Origin: Gerris lacustris | Lineage: Eukaryota; Arthropoda; Insecta; Hemiptera; Gerridae | Assembly (NCBI GenBank): GCA_951217055.1 | Contig: OX578285.1 | Span: forward strand, 50,842,024 to 50,906,023 | Direction: 5' to 3' | DNA length: 64,000 bases | Shown here: positions 55,156 through 64,000 of the stretch, in pieces | Numbering within the stretch: position 1 is the stretch's first letter | Layout of the letters: the number at the start of each line of letters is the position of its first letter | The notes under the pieces: generated by a model | Database searches by the model: none | What the model was told of the DNA's origin: nothing | Seen by the model: the letters and a program-made list of their open reading frames with translations, nothing else | Position numbers and translations under genes: made by a program

Positions 55156-55554
55156 AGTCGTTAAGTAAGTACGGCAAAAATCAATTGTAAGTACGATAAA
55201 AATTGATTGTAGATAAATTTACTTACTTTAAATTAAACTTATTTCAGGATTGTAAGTATACTGTATACCAACATTGTTGACACAAATCAGAAAAACTTTC
55301 TTCTTGACATGTTTGAATTAATCAAATTCCACAAATCCAATCTAATCGACATAATTATTAAGTGATTGAACACATTTTCGTCCATAGCACAGTTTTTTTT
55401 TATTGTTTTAATAAATAACAATAATTATTAGAACTTTTAATAGCAGATATAAGAGATTCAATATTTTAAAAAAATAAGAATTGGAATTAATCTCAAATAG
55501 AAGGTTATTTAGATGCAGGTTATAATGTTGTAAACAAAGATAAACATGGTCAAA

Positions 55555-55790
55555 AAAGCGCAGTGCCGCCAACCTGATTTCAACAACTTCATTACATTAG
55601 CCATACATTTTCTACTATTTATAAAATAATTAAGTTGCAATCTTTATTTTTTTGCCCTACTTTACTTTTGTCGCCCTACTTTTACTTTTTCTCCCTACTT
55701 TTTGAGTTCAGGGATGAAAAGACCTGTTTTAGTCCCTCTAAACTAATTCAAAATCATAACTTTTTTTTCCCTACTGGAGATAAAAAAATT
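55555..55790 (+). repeat. Repeat S, copy 2
   Basis: Matches 15455-15695 in order; ends at 'ccctactggagataaaa', directly before the palindrome at 55798. Confidence 0.5.
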
Positions 55791-55797
55791 TTTTTTT

Positions 55798-56021
55798 ACA
55801 GCTAGGAGTAATGAAAAGATTTTTTAAGTCCACGTATTGAAAAAATGGATTTTAGCTATGTTTTTTAGGCTCTAAAGTTACTATTTCACAGCCTACAACG
55901 GAAAAAATCAATTTTTTCCGTGGTAGGCTGTGAAATAGTAACTTTAGAGCCTAAAAGACATAGCTAAAATCCATTTTTTCATTACGTAGACTTAAAAAAT
56001 CTTTTCATTACTCTTAGCTGT
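55798..56021. repeat. 224-bp near-perfect palindrome
   Basis: Two 110-bp arms around a 4-base centre (tcaa), about five mismatches by eye. Arms start 'acagctaggagtaatg' and include 'ctaaagttactatttcac'. No ORF. Could be a foldback transposon or a recent inverted duplication. Confidence 0.93.
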
Positions 56022-56312
56022 AAAGAAAAAATCTTTTACGTCCTAGGAACTAAAAGATTTTTTATGTCCGGCGGGTAGTTGTCAAAACTTCCGTTAGTAC
56101 CGCTGCAGTCTTTGTAGAAATGCTTCTAGTACGATTAAAATCCGCTAGATGTCAATGCGTTTTATTTATCTTTTCTTATAGTTCTTTTTAAGGTTTCTTT
56201 TTTTAAGTCTTAAGTATGTACTAATATTTGTTATTATTATATTGATTATTTATTAATATTTAATGTTTTTTCATTGTCTGCTACCTCGGAAAAAATAGCA
56301 TATGCTACGCGA

Positions 56313-56410
56313 CTGTAAAGTGTTTTTTCTTTACCTTGGCAATATTTACTGTCTCGCTTCGCTCGACAGTAAATGTAATTGCCGCGGTAAAGAAAAAACT
56401 CACTTCACAG
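56313..56410. repeat. Long hairpin with CTCGCTTCGCTC loop
   Basis: Arms of about 41-46 bp ('ctgtaaagtg', 'tctttacc', 'tttactgtc' and inverses) with two small bulges. Confidence 0.85.
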
Positions 56411-57602
56411 CCTAGTAACATAATATACTATTATTTGATTGTCAAGTCAAAAAAACAAATAAACCCTTACTTAAAGTTTTACTTATTTGTTTAATTTCAA
56501 TAATTAATATTAAAGCATATGTAAACTGGGCGTGTAATGAACTAAACTCGTGGATACACTCGTCTAACTTCTTAAATAACGCTTTTACTGGCAATAATTT
56601 AACAATTTTCACTGAAAAAAGTGGTATTATGTTTTGCTGAAATAAATATACCGGGGCAATTACATTTATAAATAATTTTATATTTCCTATAATACATACA
56701 TGCATTTCCTGCCGTTCCTATAAGTTGTTATCTTATCTCTATTAAACATACTTCACGATTGTGAAATACAATCTTATACGAAGCATTTTAATCTTTGAAT
56801 TTACTTATTCTACAGTTGCTTGTTGCTTCTAGTGATTCGTTCGAATTTAACTTAATATAAATATCATAAATAATGAGGGTGGGTTTATTTTATTTTATTA
56901 TTTTTAAAATATAGCGACTTGTAATATGGCAAGCGTCGTTAATTTTAAATCATTTAAACAAGCTAACATTCCAGTAATAGATAACCAACTCTTTTTTCAA
57001 TCTCTATATTTGTCCGATAGTTTTTGACGGCTCATTGAGCTTCAAACTTACGTTTAATAGTTATGTAATAAACGTCAGTAACAGATCACTTAAATAAGTT
57101 TTGCCCTGACAATATTTGAATTGGAACGATGTATTAACTTTCTATATTGCACTTGTAGTACAACCTCGTCGGATATGAACCTTATGTTTTTAAGTTATAG
57201 CCTTCTTTCCTGTAAGCTGACACTTTGTCACGCAACACTTAATTCTTCCGTCGAGTTTCACTTCTTTTTTTTTTTGGTAGTCAACGAGGACAATATAAGA
57301 TTCAAGCATAAGACAACCGACATCTTTAAGAGCGTACCTATTGGAACGGCGTGTTATGTCGCGGTTTTTTGTTTTACGACGATCGTAAAATCGGTCTTGG
57401 TTCCGAGGTTGAATGTCCTCCGTTTTAAAAGACAATTTGAACCTAACAGACTTGATCTTTACTCAATATAATATTTCAGAGTTACGAAAGCATTTAAACT
57501 GACGTTTTATATTTATAGTTTAGTCGAAATTTCACCTGGCTAGTTTTTCAAACAGCTGTATCGCCGGAGCTAGATTTCTGTTGTTATTAAGAGTTATTGT
57601 CA
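56411..57602. other. AT-rich DNA without recognised genes
   Basis: A 116-codon frame at 57121-57471 has mixed composition but no start in good context and no recognised motif. Confidence 0.35.
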
Positions 57603-57603
57603 T

Positions 57604-57833
57604 CGGTACTTCGTTAGATTGTTTCTCCCCTGTGTTTTTAGAATATAAATGAATTTAACAAAAATAACTATTAAGACAATGTGATGTTTAGTCCTATGTT
57701 CTTTGGGATAAAGGAATTTCAATCTTCTGTTTTTATAAGGGGAGTAACAGTCTAAAGAAGAACATTCCGTAAACTTTCTTTAAATTCTTACTCCCCTCTG
57801 TTTTCTTTATAAGGAGAGTAACAATCTAAATGT
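57604..57833 (+). mobile_element. MITE A, full copy
   Basis: Four motif copies; the last has lost 'gaag'. Flanks ttgtcatc / ttatcatt agree at 6 of 8. Confidence 0.85.
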
Positions 57834-57954
57834 GCCTTATCATTGTCATTCTGTTTAATTTTATTTACGAAATTAATTGTTTCTACCGAAATTTTGGGCA
57901 AATTACTCCAAGTATATAAAACGCGACAAAATAAATCTGAATGTACAAAACAAT

Positions 57955-58025
57955 TAGACACCTTATAAGTAGACACCTTATAAGTAGACACCTTATAAGT
58001 AGACACCTTATAAATAGACACCTTT
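57955..58025 (+). repeat. 15-bp tandem repeat, 4.7 copies
   Basis: 'tagacaccttataag' repeated with a single change in unit 4. Confidence 0.95.
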
Positions 58026-58097
58026 TGTCTATTTTCTTCAGTTGATCCCTTATCATTGTATTAGATTTTCTTTTTCTTTTAGGGATAAAAATGCTTT

Positions 58098-58135
<38 letters not shown>

Positions 58136-58165
58136 ACACACAATTTTTTTTTAAATTTATAAATT

Positions 58166-58201
58166 GGCTATATTTCGCCCACACCTGGGCATCCTTAGGC
58201 C
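58166..58201 (-). ncRNA. Hammerhead motif (class 1, core G5 mutated)
   Basis: Minus strand: GGC, CTAAGGA (G5 changed to A), T, stem II GCCCA/TGGGC, GAAA, TATA, GCC. The G5 change should abolish cleavage. Confidence 0.6.
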
Positions 58202-58388
58202 TACAATAACATAAACAGTATTATAGCAATTTCTTTGATCTTAAAAATGTTCTCTATTTAATTTAAATTTGTTTACATTTAAAATTCAAAACAATCTTAT
58301 AATTATAACTAACAATAATTACATTTATAAACAAGAACACGCAGATTAAATAAAAAATATTATACCTTGAATTGAAAATTAATTTTTA

Positions 58389-58426
58389 GGCCTGAAGATG
58401 CCCAGGTATATGGGCGAAGTATAGCC
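58389..58426 (+). ncRNA. Hammerhead motif (class 1, A15.1 changed)
   Basis: GGC, CTGAAGA, T, GCCCA/TGGGC, GAAG instead of GAAA, TATA, GCC. All core bases except the last A are kept. Confidence 0.6.
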
Positions 58427-58554
58427 AATTTATAAGTTAAAAAGAAAATATTGTTTAATAGGAGAGATTTAATTTTTGGACTTTTAGAATACTAAAGTAG
58501 GCTGGAGGGTTTATTTGGAATGAAAGTTCTTCGAGTGATTTATATTTTTATTGC

Positions 58555-58595
58555 ATCAGAGCTTTCGCCCAGAGAACTTTAGCTTCTTCAGTGAT
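58555..58595 (-). ncRNA. Hammerhead ribozyme motif (class 1, intact core)
   Basis: Minus strand: ATCA, CTGAAGA, A, stem II (GC...GC closing pairs, weak middle), GAAA, GCTC, TGAT. Stem I ATCA/TGAT pairs over 4 bp; CTC is an allowed NUH triplet; the 2-bp stem III is A-U, G-C. Confidence 0.6.
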
Positions 58596-58683
58596 CTACA
58601 AATTAAAATTTTATTACATGAATTATAAAGGAAAAAACTAACAAGTCTTTTTGAATTTCATGTAATAAAATTTTAATTTGTAA

Positions 58684-58724
58684 ATCACTGAAGAAGCACA
58701 GGTTCCCTGGGCGAAAGCTTTGAT
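58684..58724 (+). ncRNA. Hammerhead ribozyme motif (class 1, intact core)
   Basis: ATCA, CTGAAGA, A, stem II GC..AGG/CCT..GC, GAAA, GCTT, TGAT. Same layout as its inverted partner; CTT is an allowed NUH triplet. Confidence 0.6.
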
Positions 58725-58844
58725 GCAATAAAAATATACAGGGTGGGCCAAACAAAAACCGCACTTATTTGAACACTTATAGCCCAGCTTCTGTAGTAGA
58801 TAGAGATACTGGGTTTGCGGGGTCTGAAAACTACATTCTTCTAA

Positions 58845-59296
58845 TATAGGATCTTAAAAAAAGTCGTTGCCCGGGTAGTAATCTTGTCTGGTTTTATACT
58901 TTTGATAGAATAAATGACCATATGGGGGAAGGGGAAGGGGGTTCTTGTAGGTGAGTGGGAGGTGTCCCTCAATATTATAACAAACATTGAAGATGTGTTA
59001 AGCACAATGTTGCCTGAAGTCTGGGCAATTCTCTTGCAAGTATTGAATTGTTTGCAAGGAGCGATGGGACGGGGTAACATCTTGCATAAACGTGTAATTT
59101 ACATTTTATCTTTAATTTCAGGCAAAATTGTGCTTAACCCATCTTTAATGTTTGTTATAACACTGAAGGACTCCTCCCACTTACCTACAAAGAACCCCCC
59201 CCCCCCCCCCCCCCTTCCACCATATGGTAATTTATTCTATCAAAACTATAATACCAGACAAGATCACTACCCGGACAACGACTTTTTTTAAGACCC
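58845..59296. repeat. Inverted repeat V, arms about 165 bp
   Basis: Left arm 58845-59012 and right arm 59123-59296 are inverse copies ('cttaaaaaaagtcgttg', 'gatagaataaat', 'gttaagcacaa'), spacer about 110 bp. A C-run of about 22 in the right arm replaces G-rich sequence of the left arm. 'acagggtgggcca' at 58739 may be the true left end. Confidence 0.8.
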
Positions 59297-59377
59297 TATT
59301 TCAAACCATCATTGCATGGCTTTCACCCAATAATTTTTAAAGTTATAGATATGAAATTTAAAGTAGAAGAATGTATT

Positions 59378-59398
59378 TTTTTTTTTTTTTTTTTTTTA
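59378..59398. repeat. Poly(T) run
   Basis: About 20 T residues. Confidence 0.8.
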
Positions 59399-59589
59399 AA
59401 AATTCATCCCTGAAGATGCAAAAGGAAAAGAAAATCTTACAAAGTAAACACCTTGGATTTGATCCTTATATTACCAATGATATAATAATACATTATTAAA
59501 GCCGTCTTGTATCGGATTAAATTATTTAATTAATCGAAATAGCTGTTACGTAATTATTGTATATTCAACTAGTTTAATTTAAACATGGA

Positions 59590-59968
59590 CACACTAAATC
59601 AGGTATGCCCAAGACCCGAAGAAACCAGAAATTTTAACCGAAAGTCGACCATTTTTTGATGGCCTAAGGTAAACCTAGTAGTAGTGTAGTACTTCCTATT
59701 AGAACGGGTAGGACGAACCACTTGTTCGAACCTTGCAATTAGGCCATCACTTAGGCCCTTTTTACGCCCCGCGGTAGAGAGTTCCAGCCACTTCACACAT
59801 CATACATATGTACATTGTACCGCCGAAGCGAGTATGATGTGATCCGCCGATGTGAGTATGATGTGGTATGGTGTAGTGAGCCATATAAATCAGAGCGTCA
59901 CGGCAAGGAATCGAACCCCATCTCGTCTCATGATTCAGTGATGGCCGAGCAGACGTGGTTATATGGAC
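59590..59968 (-). repeat. Possible tRNA-derived SINE
   Basis: On the minus strand a box B GGTTCGATTCC (59907-59917) follows a GC-rich tRNA-like segment ('ctgaatcatgagacgag'). A unique body of about 300 bp extends to 59590. Box A is not clear. It is cut on the right by MITE A. Confidence 0.35.
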
Positions 59969-59973
59969 TTATA

Positions 59974-60241
59974 GGTACTTCTTTAGATCTTTAGATGTAT
60001 ATTTTTTGTTACTCCACTATGTTTTTTTTTTTGGAATATAAATGACTTTGACTAAATAACTATTAAGAAAAGGTATGTTTAATGTTTAGTCCAATTTACT
60101 TTGGGACTAAGGAATATCACACTTCTGTTTTCATAAGGGGAGTAACAGTCTATAAAGAAGAACACTCCGTACACCTTCTTCAGATTGTTACTCCCCTCTG
60201 TATTTGTTTTTTTATAATGGGAGTCACAATCTAAAGAAGTG
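59974..60241 (+). mobile_element. MITE A, full copy with target duplication
   Basis: Four motif copies; flanks gacttata / gacttatg agree at 7 of 8. Confidence 0.88.
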
Positions 60242-60330
60242 CCGACTTATGCAACATAGCCGCCTTCTACTTTCATTCTTGTACATCTGTAGAACACTCG
60301 GTTACAAACATTCACGAATGGATGTACATA

Positions 60331-61009
60331 AATAAATAAATAAATAAATAATTGTTTATTTCCACCTCATGATTAACAAGTAGATATTTACAATATAAAT
60401 ACAAGGTGAGGGCCCTCAATAAGTGTTAATCACCTAGAGCGAGGGCACCGTCTCTTATAACAAATGTATATTTTAATAATAAAAAAGAAAATAAATCAAT
60501 TTAAAGTAAAAATAAAAATTAATTAATTAATTGAAAAATTATAAAAATAATTAAAATAATAATAATAAAAAATTACATACAGTTTTTACATGCAATATAT
60601 AAATGTAAAAATAATATATACTTATGCTCTTTTTTTTTCTTTCTTTTTTTTTTTTTTATTGTGTCTCTATTTTGTAATTTTGGGTATGTCCCGGATTGTT
60701 GTTCGATAAATTTTATTTTAATTTTAGATTTTTGATTTATTTGTGATAAATATTGTATTAGATGATATTAAACATATATTTCTTTAAATTGTTTTTAAAC
60801 AATTTTAATGATTTTATCTGTTGAAGTGAGTGCGGTAGTTGGTCGTAATAAAGTGGTCCCAAATATGAAGCATGTTTCTGTTTTTTGTTAGTTTTGCAGA
60901 ATGGAGTCAGTAATTTGCCTTGAGTGTGTGATCTGGTTGAGTAGTCGTTATGTCTTGTTAGTTTAATTCCATTTTTAAAGAAATTAATTAACACTGCTTG
61001 TTTAAATAC
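60331..61009 (-). mobile_element. LINE 3' end, 5'-truncated
   Basis: Coding remnant 60758-61009, then about 410 bp of AT-rich 3' UTR, ending in a (TTTA)n tail at 60331-60352 on the minus strand. Confidence 0.65.
60758..61009 (-). pseudogene. LINE ORF2 reverse transcriptase, C-terminal end
   Basis: The frame reads VFKQAVLINFFKNGIKLTRH, NDYSTRSHTQGKLLTPF and, decisively, YLGPLYYDQLPHSLQQIKSL followed by KLFKNNLKKYMFN. 'YLGP..YN.LP......SL..FK..LK.YL' is the standard C-terminal end of RTE/CR1/jockey-type LINE proteins (family knowledge). Only the last 83 codons survive; a stop lies directly upstream. The clade cannot be fixed from this part. The palm and endonuclease domains are absent, so it is not functional. 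Confidence 0.65.
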
Positions 61010-61278
61010 ATATTAAGTAATCTTCTACACAACAAAACAAGAAGGAATCCGTCAAGATTCACTAAATCAAACCCAATGTCGATTGACAAGGTCACACTTG
61101 CACACTTGGTAACTAAATTAACACTAATGAGCTCTTATAGTTCTACTTCAATTTTATTTCCTTTAGAGTTTCACAAAAATCTCGGTCTAAACACCTAACT
61201 TAGTTTACTTCCTTTTATTGCTAATTAATCATTTCTAAGGTGAAATAATTACACTGTCAAGTATAATAGTATGTGATA

Positions 61279-61342
61279 CAGTAGAGCGTCGATTATCCGA
61301 ACGTCAGTTATCCGAACGTTCAATTATCCGAACTAGCTTCGT

Positions 61343-61378
<36 letters not shown>

Positions 61379-62320
61379 AAAGCCACCGCTAAATTAATTC
61401 CTAGAAAGCGCGGTGTTAGATGTATAAAGGGACACCAGATTTCGATGAATTCAGTTTGACGGGGCAGATATTAACATTTTTTTACTAAGAACTAACTTTT
61501 GTTTGTCTATGTAATTTGTAGAATTATTTGCAGCATTTTTTCATTTATTACCTTTCTGTTCTGTTGGTCGTTTATCTCTCAGTTTCAAATCATTCATTGT
61601 GAGGTATACATTTTTTAATTAGTTAGTGGTTAGATATTTTAAGTAAACCTTACAACATGTCGACAAAAAGGAAACGGGTAGTGCTTTCATTAAAAGATAT
61701 AATGGAAATTATTACGCGGCTGAAGAAAGGTGAAAGCCAAGGCATTGGCTATCACTATCAAGTTCGGTGTTGGTAAATCAACGATTATGGAAATAAAAAA
61801 TAATTCTGATTCAATCACTTGGTCAAGATTAAGTGCACTTAATCTTGACAGTGAGGAGGACAGTTTAAATAGGAAAACTATAAAAAAAAACGAAATTCAA
61901 ATTGTTGGAAGATGCTGCATTCACTTGGTTTTTGCAAAATCGGGCCTCTGGACAGCCCATATCCATATCTGGACCCATATTGTGTGATAAAGCAGTGGAA
62001 TTAAACATGAAGCTTGGTAGTGACTCTTTATTCATCCTCAGTTCAGAGTGGCTGAAAAATTTCAAATTACGTCATGGGATTCGACTAATCGAGATTCATA
62101 GAGAAAAATTAAGTAAAACAAAATAAGCAGACGAGTATTACAACCTTTATGCCAAATTAATCTTAGGTGATACACAACTTCTATATATTTTTTTTCACTA
62201 TGTACTAAATAAATAAAACAAATATGCTTTTTGCATAATTGTTTGAATTTCGATTATCCGAATTTTTGATTATCCGAACCACCCCAAAAAACATTAGATC
62301 GGATAATCGACGCCCTACTG
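61279..62320 (+). mobile_element. Tigger/pogo-like Tc1-mariner element, internally deleted
   Basis: Ends CAGTAGAGCGTCGATTATCC / GGATAATCGACGCCCTACTG, flanked by TA on both sides. 'ttatccgaac' is repeated three times at the left end and twice at the right. It contains the start of a transposase and lacks the catalytic DDE region. Confidence 0.88.
61657..62126 (+). pseudogene. Tigger-like transposase, N-terminal DNA-binding part, two frameshifts
   Basis: Frame 1 opens MSTKRKRVVLSLKDIMEIIT, then RLKKGES: the first helices of a CENP-B/psq-type HTH. A shift near 61745 leads to ITIKFGVGKSTIMEIKNN, the recognition helix. A second shift near 61900 gives LEDAAFTWFLQNRASGQPIS, then GPILCDKAVELNMKLGSDS and WLKNFKLRHGIR, the second HTH (CENP-B DNA-binding type). 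It stops at 62126. The DDE domain of about 300 residues is missing, so it is inactive. Similar proteins bind the ends of their own element in the nucleus. Confidence 0.8.
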
Positions 62321-62322
62321 TA

Positions 62323-63573
62323 CTTATGAGGTACGCTACTTGGGTGTAGACAACATTGTGTTAAGATACGAACGTATCTTTTAAGGATGCGGATTGCGGA
62401 TGCACTTGTTAGTTTTATAAGAATAGTCTAAGGACGACGACTGCTTTAATACAGATGCTTATAAAATGTGTTCCACCTTATGACGAGTTTACCTTGGAAC
62501 TGGACCGAACACTTCCTTCCAAAGGGCCGTCTAAAGTTACGTTAAGTTCTGTGGAGCGTCTGAAAGGCTTTACGTGGGAACTTGCGGGTGGGCATCCCTC
62601 TTTTTAACATCTAGAATTTCACACTTCCTCCCCGATCTTCGAGACTCCTGTCTACGAGGACTTTTCTTATTTGCCTTAAATTTCTCTCCCCTAAACTCCC
62701 TTTTTTTTGTCGTCGTCGTCCAAAAGACACGAGAAAAAAGCAGAACAAGCGATGCGCTGTAAACGGCCGGTGGGATTGTGTGATTGACCTAGCCACCTGA
62801 CAGTAGCAATTTCTCGACTCAAAAATCCATGACGCCTTATCCATCATGAGGCTTTCAACTCGCCGCCATCCGTCTTTGAAAAAAACAAAAAAAAATAATC
62901 GTTTATCGAAAGAACCCTTTATACATTTTCCATCTCGGACTGTAACATTTCTACAAATATAATATCCCAAATCTATTTACGTTTTATAAGTAAATATACA
63001 ATAATAATATTCACGGCAAATAAACGTTTATTCAATAACAAAACCAGTTTTGTTGTAAATGAGCACGACTAGAAAGTCCTCGACCTCGAATACAAAGCTA
63101 ATTTCTTATATAATAATTTAAATTGTTCATATTTAAATTCATACTTTATGCTTCGAATTTAAAGCTCCCTCATTTACTTATTATTATTTTTTTCACTTGA
63201 AACAATTATGTTTATTAAAATTAAACGATTTCAATATACAGGATCTTGAACTGCCTATAATATTAGGATCTCTGTTTCTTTAACATCCTGCCGATTATTA
63301 ATATGTTATTAAATAAACAATTAATCTTTTCTACCGATAATTGGTGTAACACTTGCTTCACAACAAACTCACAGCAATATCCATCAATTTATTTATGATT
63401 AATTAAACAACGGTAATTTTACCTTACAAATGATATACAACTATATAGTAGGTACTAATAAGTAGTTATATACCTACATAATATATGGTTATATTAAACC
63501 CGTACTTTGACTTCGTTATAACAAGGCCATGTTTACATTTTTCAATTTTTATTTTATAATTGTTTATAAATTC
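62323..63573. other. Unique DNA, GC-richer at 62440-62900
   Basis: 62440-62900 resembles the block at 1190-1620 in composition only. A 119-codon minus frame (62611-62970) and a 62-codon plus frame (62574-62762) are unrecognised. A regulatory or exonic role is possible but nothing specific is visible. Confidence 0.3.
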
Positions 63574-63604
63574 AGCACTTCTTTAGATTGTTACTCCACT
63601 TATA
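63574..63604 (+). repeat. MITE A terminal fragment
   Basis: 'gcacttctttagattg' and 'ttactccact' only. Confidence 0.6.
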
Positions 63605-63661
63605 AAAATGATAAAATCACACTGGTAATTATACGATGCTAACTTGTTATAAACATGACGG

Positions 63662-63928
63662 ACTTAGAGAAGAGACAAAATTAAAACTAACTAACTATTT
63701 GTACTTAGAGAAGAGACAAAATTAAAACTAACTAACTATTTGTACTTAGAGAAGAGACAAAATTAAAACTAACTAACTATTTTTACTTAGAGAAGAGACA
63801 AAATTAAAACTAACTAACCATTTGTACTTAGAGAAGAGACAAAATTAAAACTAACTAACTATTTGTACTTAGAGAAGAGACAAAATTAAAACTAACTAAC
63901 TATTTGTACTTAGAGGCAAAATTAAAAG
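63662..63928 (+). repeat. 41-bp tandem array, 6.5 copies
   Basis: Units start at 63662, 63703, 63744, 63785, 63826, 63867 and 63908; only one or two substitutions in the whole array. No spacers, so not a CRISPR. Confidence 0.97.
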
Positions 63929-64000
63929 AAAACAATTTTTTTATCATTGAAGCCAGCGTCTTCCAATAAATATTTATTGCATATTGAGAAAATGATTAAT

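Larger units (their letters stand above)
58141..58441. mobile_element. Hammerhead-tipped inverted pair 1
   Basis: The sequence 'ataaattggctata...' at the left is inverted at the right ('...tatagccaatttat'), with the two hammerheads facing outward and about 187 bp between them. Homology extends about 12 bp beyond each ribozyme. Confidence 0.7.
58540..58739. mobile_element. Hammerhead-tipped inverted pair 2
   Basis: Arms of about 80 bp ('tatatttttattgcatca' at 58540 is inverted at 58722-58739) surround a spacer of about 40 bp. The ribozymes face outward. The inner arm 'aaattaaaattttatta' is nearly palindromic. Confidence 0.75.

Noticed and set aside
57121..57471. 116-codon plus-strand frame as a gene
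   Set aside because: No ATG in good context, T-run inside, no motif, no splice signals.
59408..59440. Another hammerhead ('ccctgaagatgcaaaagg' then 'gaaaatc')
   Set aside because: Has CTGAAGA but no stem II pairing and no proper stem I.
62611..62970. 119-codon minus-strand frame
   Set aside because: Arises in GC-richer DNA where chance frames are longer; not recognised and no start context.
63662..63928. Regular 41-bp repeats as a CRISPR array
   Set aside because: Direct tandem repeats with no unique spacers and no cas genes; eukaryotic context.

Overview
The window looks like AT-rich nuclear DNA of an invertebrate, most likely an insect. This rests on the TE content (hAT, Tc1/mariner-pogo, TTAA and LINE remnants), Penelope-type hammerhead motifs, a MADF-like fragment, very long (AT)n tracts and an interspersed repeat (29.7 and 41.2 kb) whose ends resemble a common insect repeat. 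No rRNA, functional tRNA, CRISPR array, operon or complete conserved gene was recognised. The only gene candidates are weak: a 42-codon membrane micropeptide ORF behind a TATA box (10.6 kb), a possible terminal exon split by a MITE (28.9 kb), a possible first exon (1.6 kb) and promoter-like DNA at 18.5 kb.

Layout. 0-5.9 kb: end of repeat E, a GC-richer unique block, LINE-like repeat C, first B element. 6.5-7.2 kb: TIR element I. 10-14 kb: hammerhead insertion with a 26-bp target duplication, B element, 76-bp satellite, second type of hammerhead. 14.3-16.9 kb: serial-hairpin block and a palindromic element. 17-25 kb: A MITEs, B elements, 23-bp satellite, and a tandem duplication of about 0.9 kb bounded by A MITEs. 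25.6-26.3 kb: second serial-hairpin element. 27-32.5 kb: B fragment, TTAA MITE inside a reading frame, D element, a mariner-like MITE with its empty site, a palindrome tipped by a hammerhead. 33-39 kb: 15-bp higher-order minisatellite, palindrome with hammerheads, 72-bp repeat, SINE K. 41-47 kb: second D, hAT elements F and G (G inside a LINE tail), element E. 47-54 kb: A MITEs, hammerhead fragments, SINE K head-to-head dimer, hAT MITE H. 54-60 kb: several palindromes, then two consecutive inverted repeats ended by outward-facing hammerheads. 60-64 kb: LINE 3' end, decayed Tigger element, 41-bp satellite.

The strongest unusual signals are two hammerhead-ribozyme classes. Class 1 has nine sites (core CTGANGA - stem II - GAAA, then TATA or GCTC, then a short stem I), mostly as outward-facing pairs at the tips of inverted repeats. 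Class 2 has two sites with a textbook core and a 7-bp stem III; shared sequence between its two copies begins almost at the predicted cleavage point. The next signal is family B: seven copies, each with an NRF1/Ewg-type palindrome, two long hairpins and the start of an acidic ORF leading into a segment like the N-terminal part of tyrosine-recombinase proteins. Everything here is read by eye; alignments, folding and database searches were not possible.
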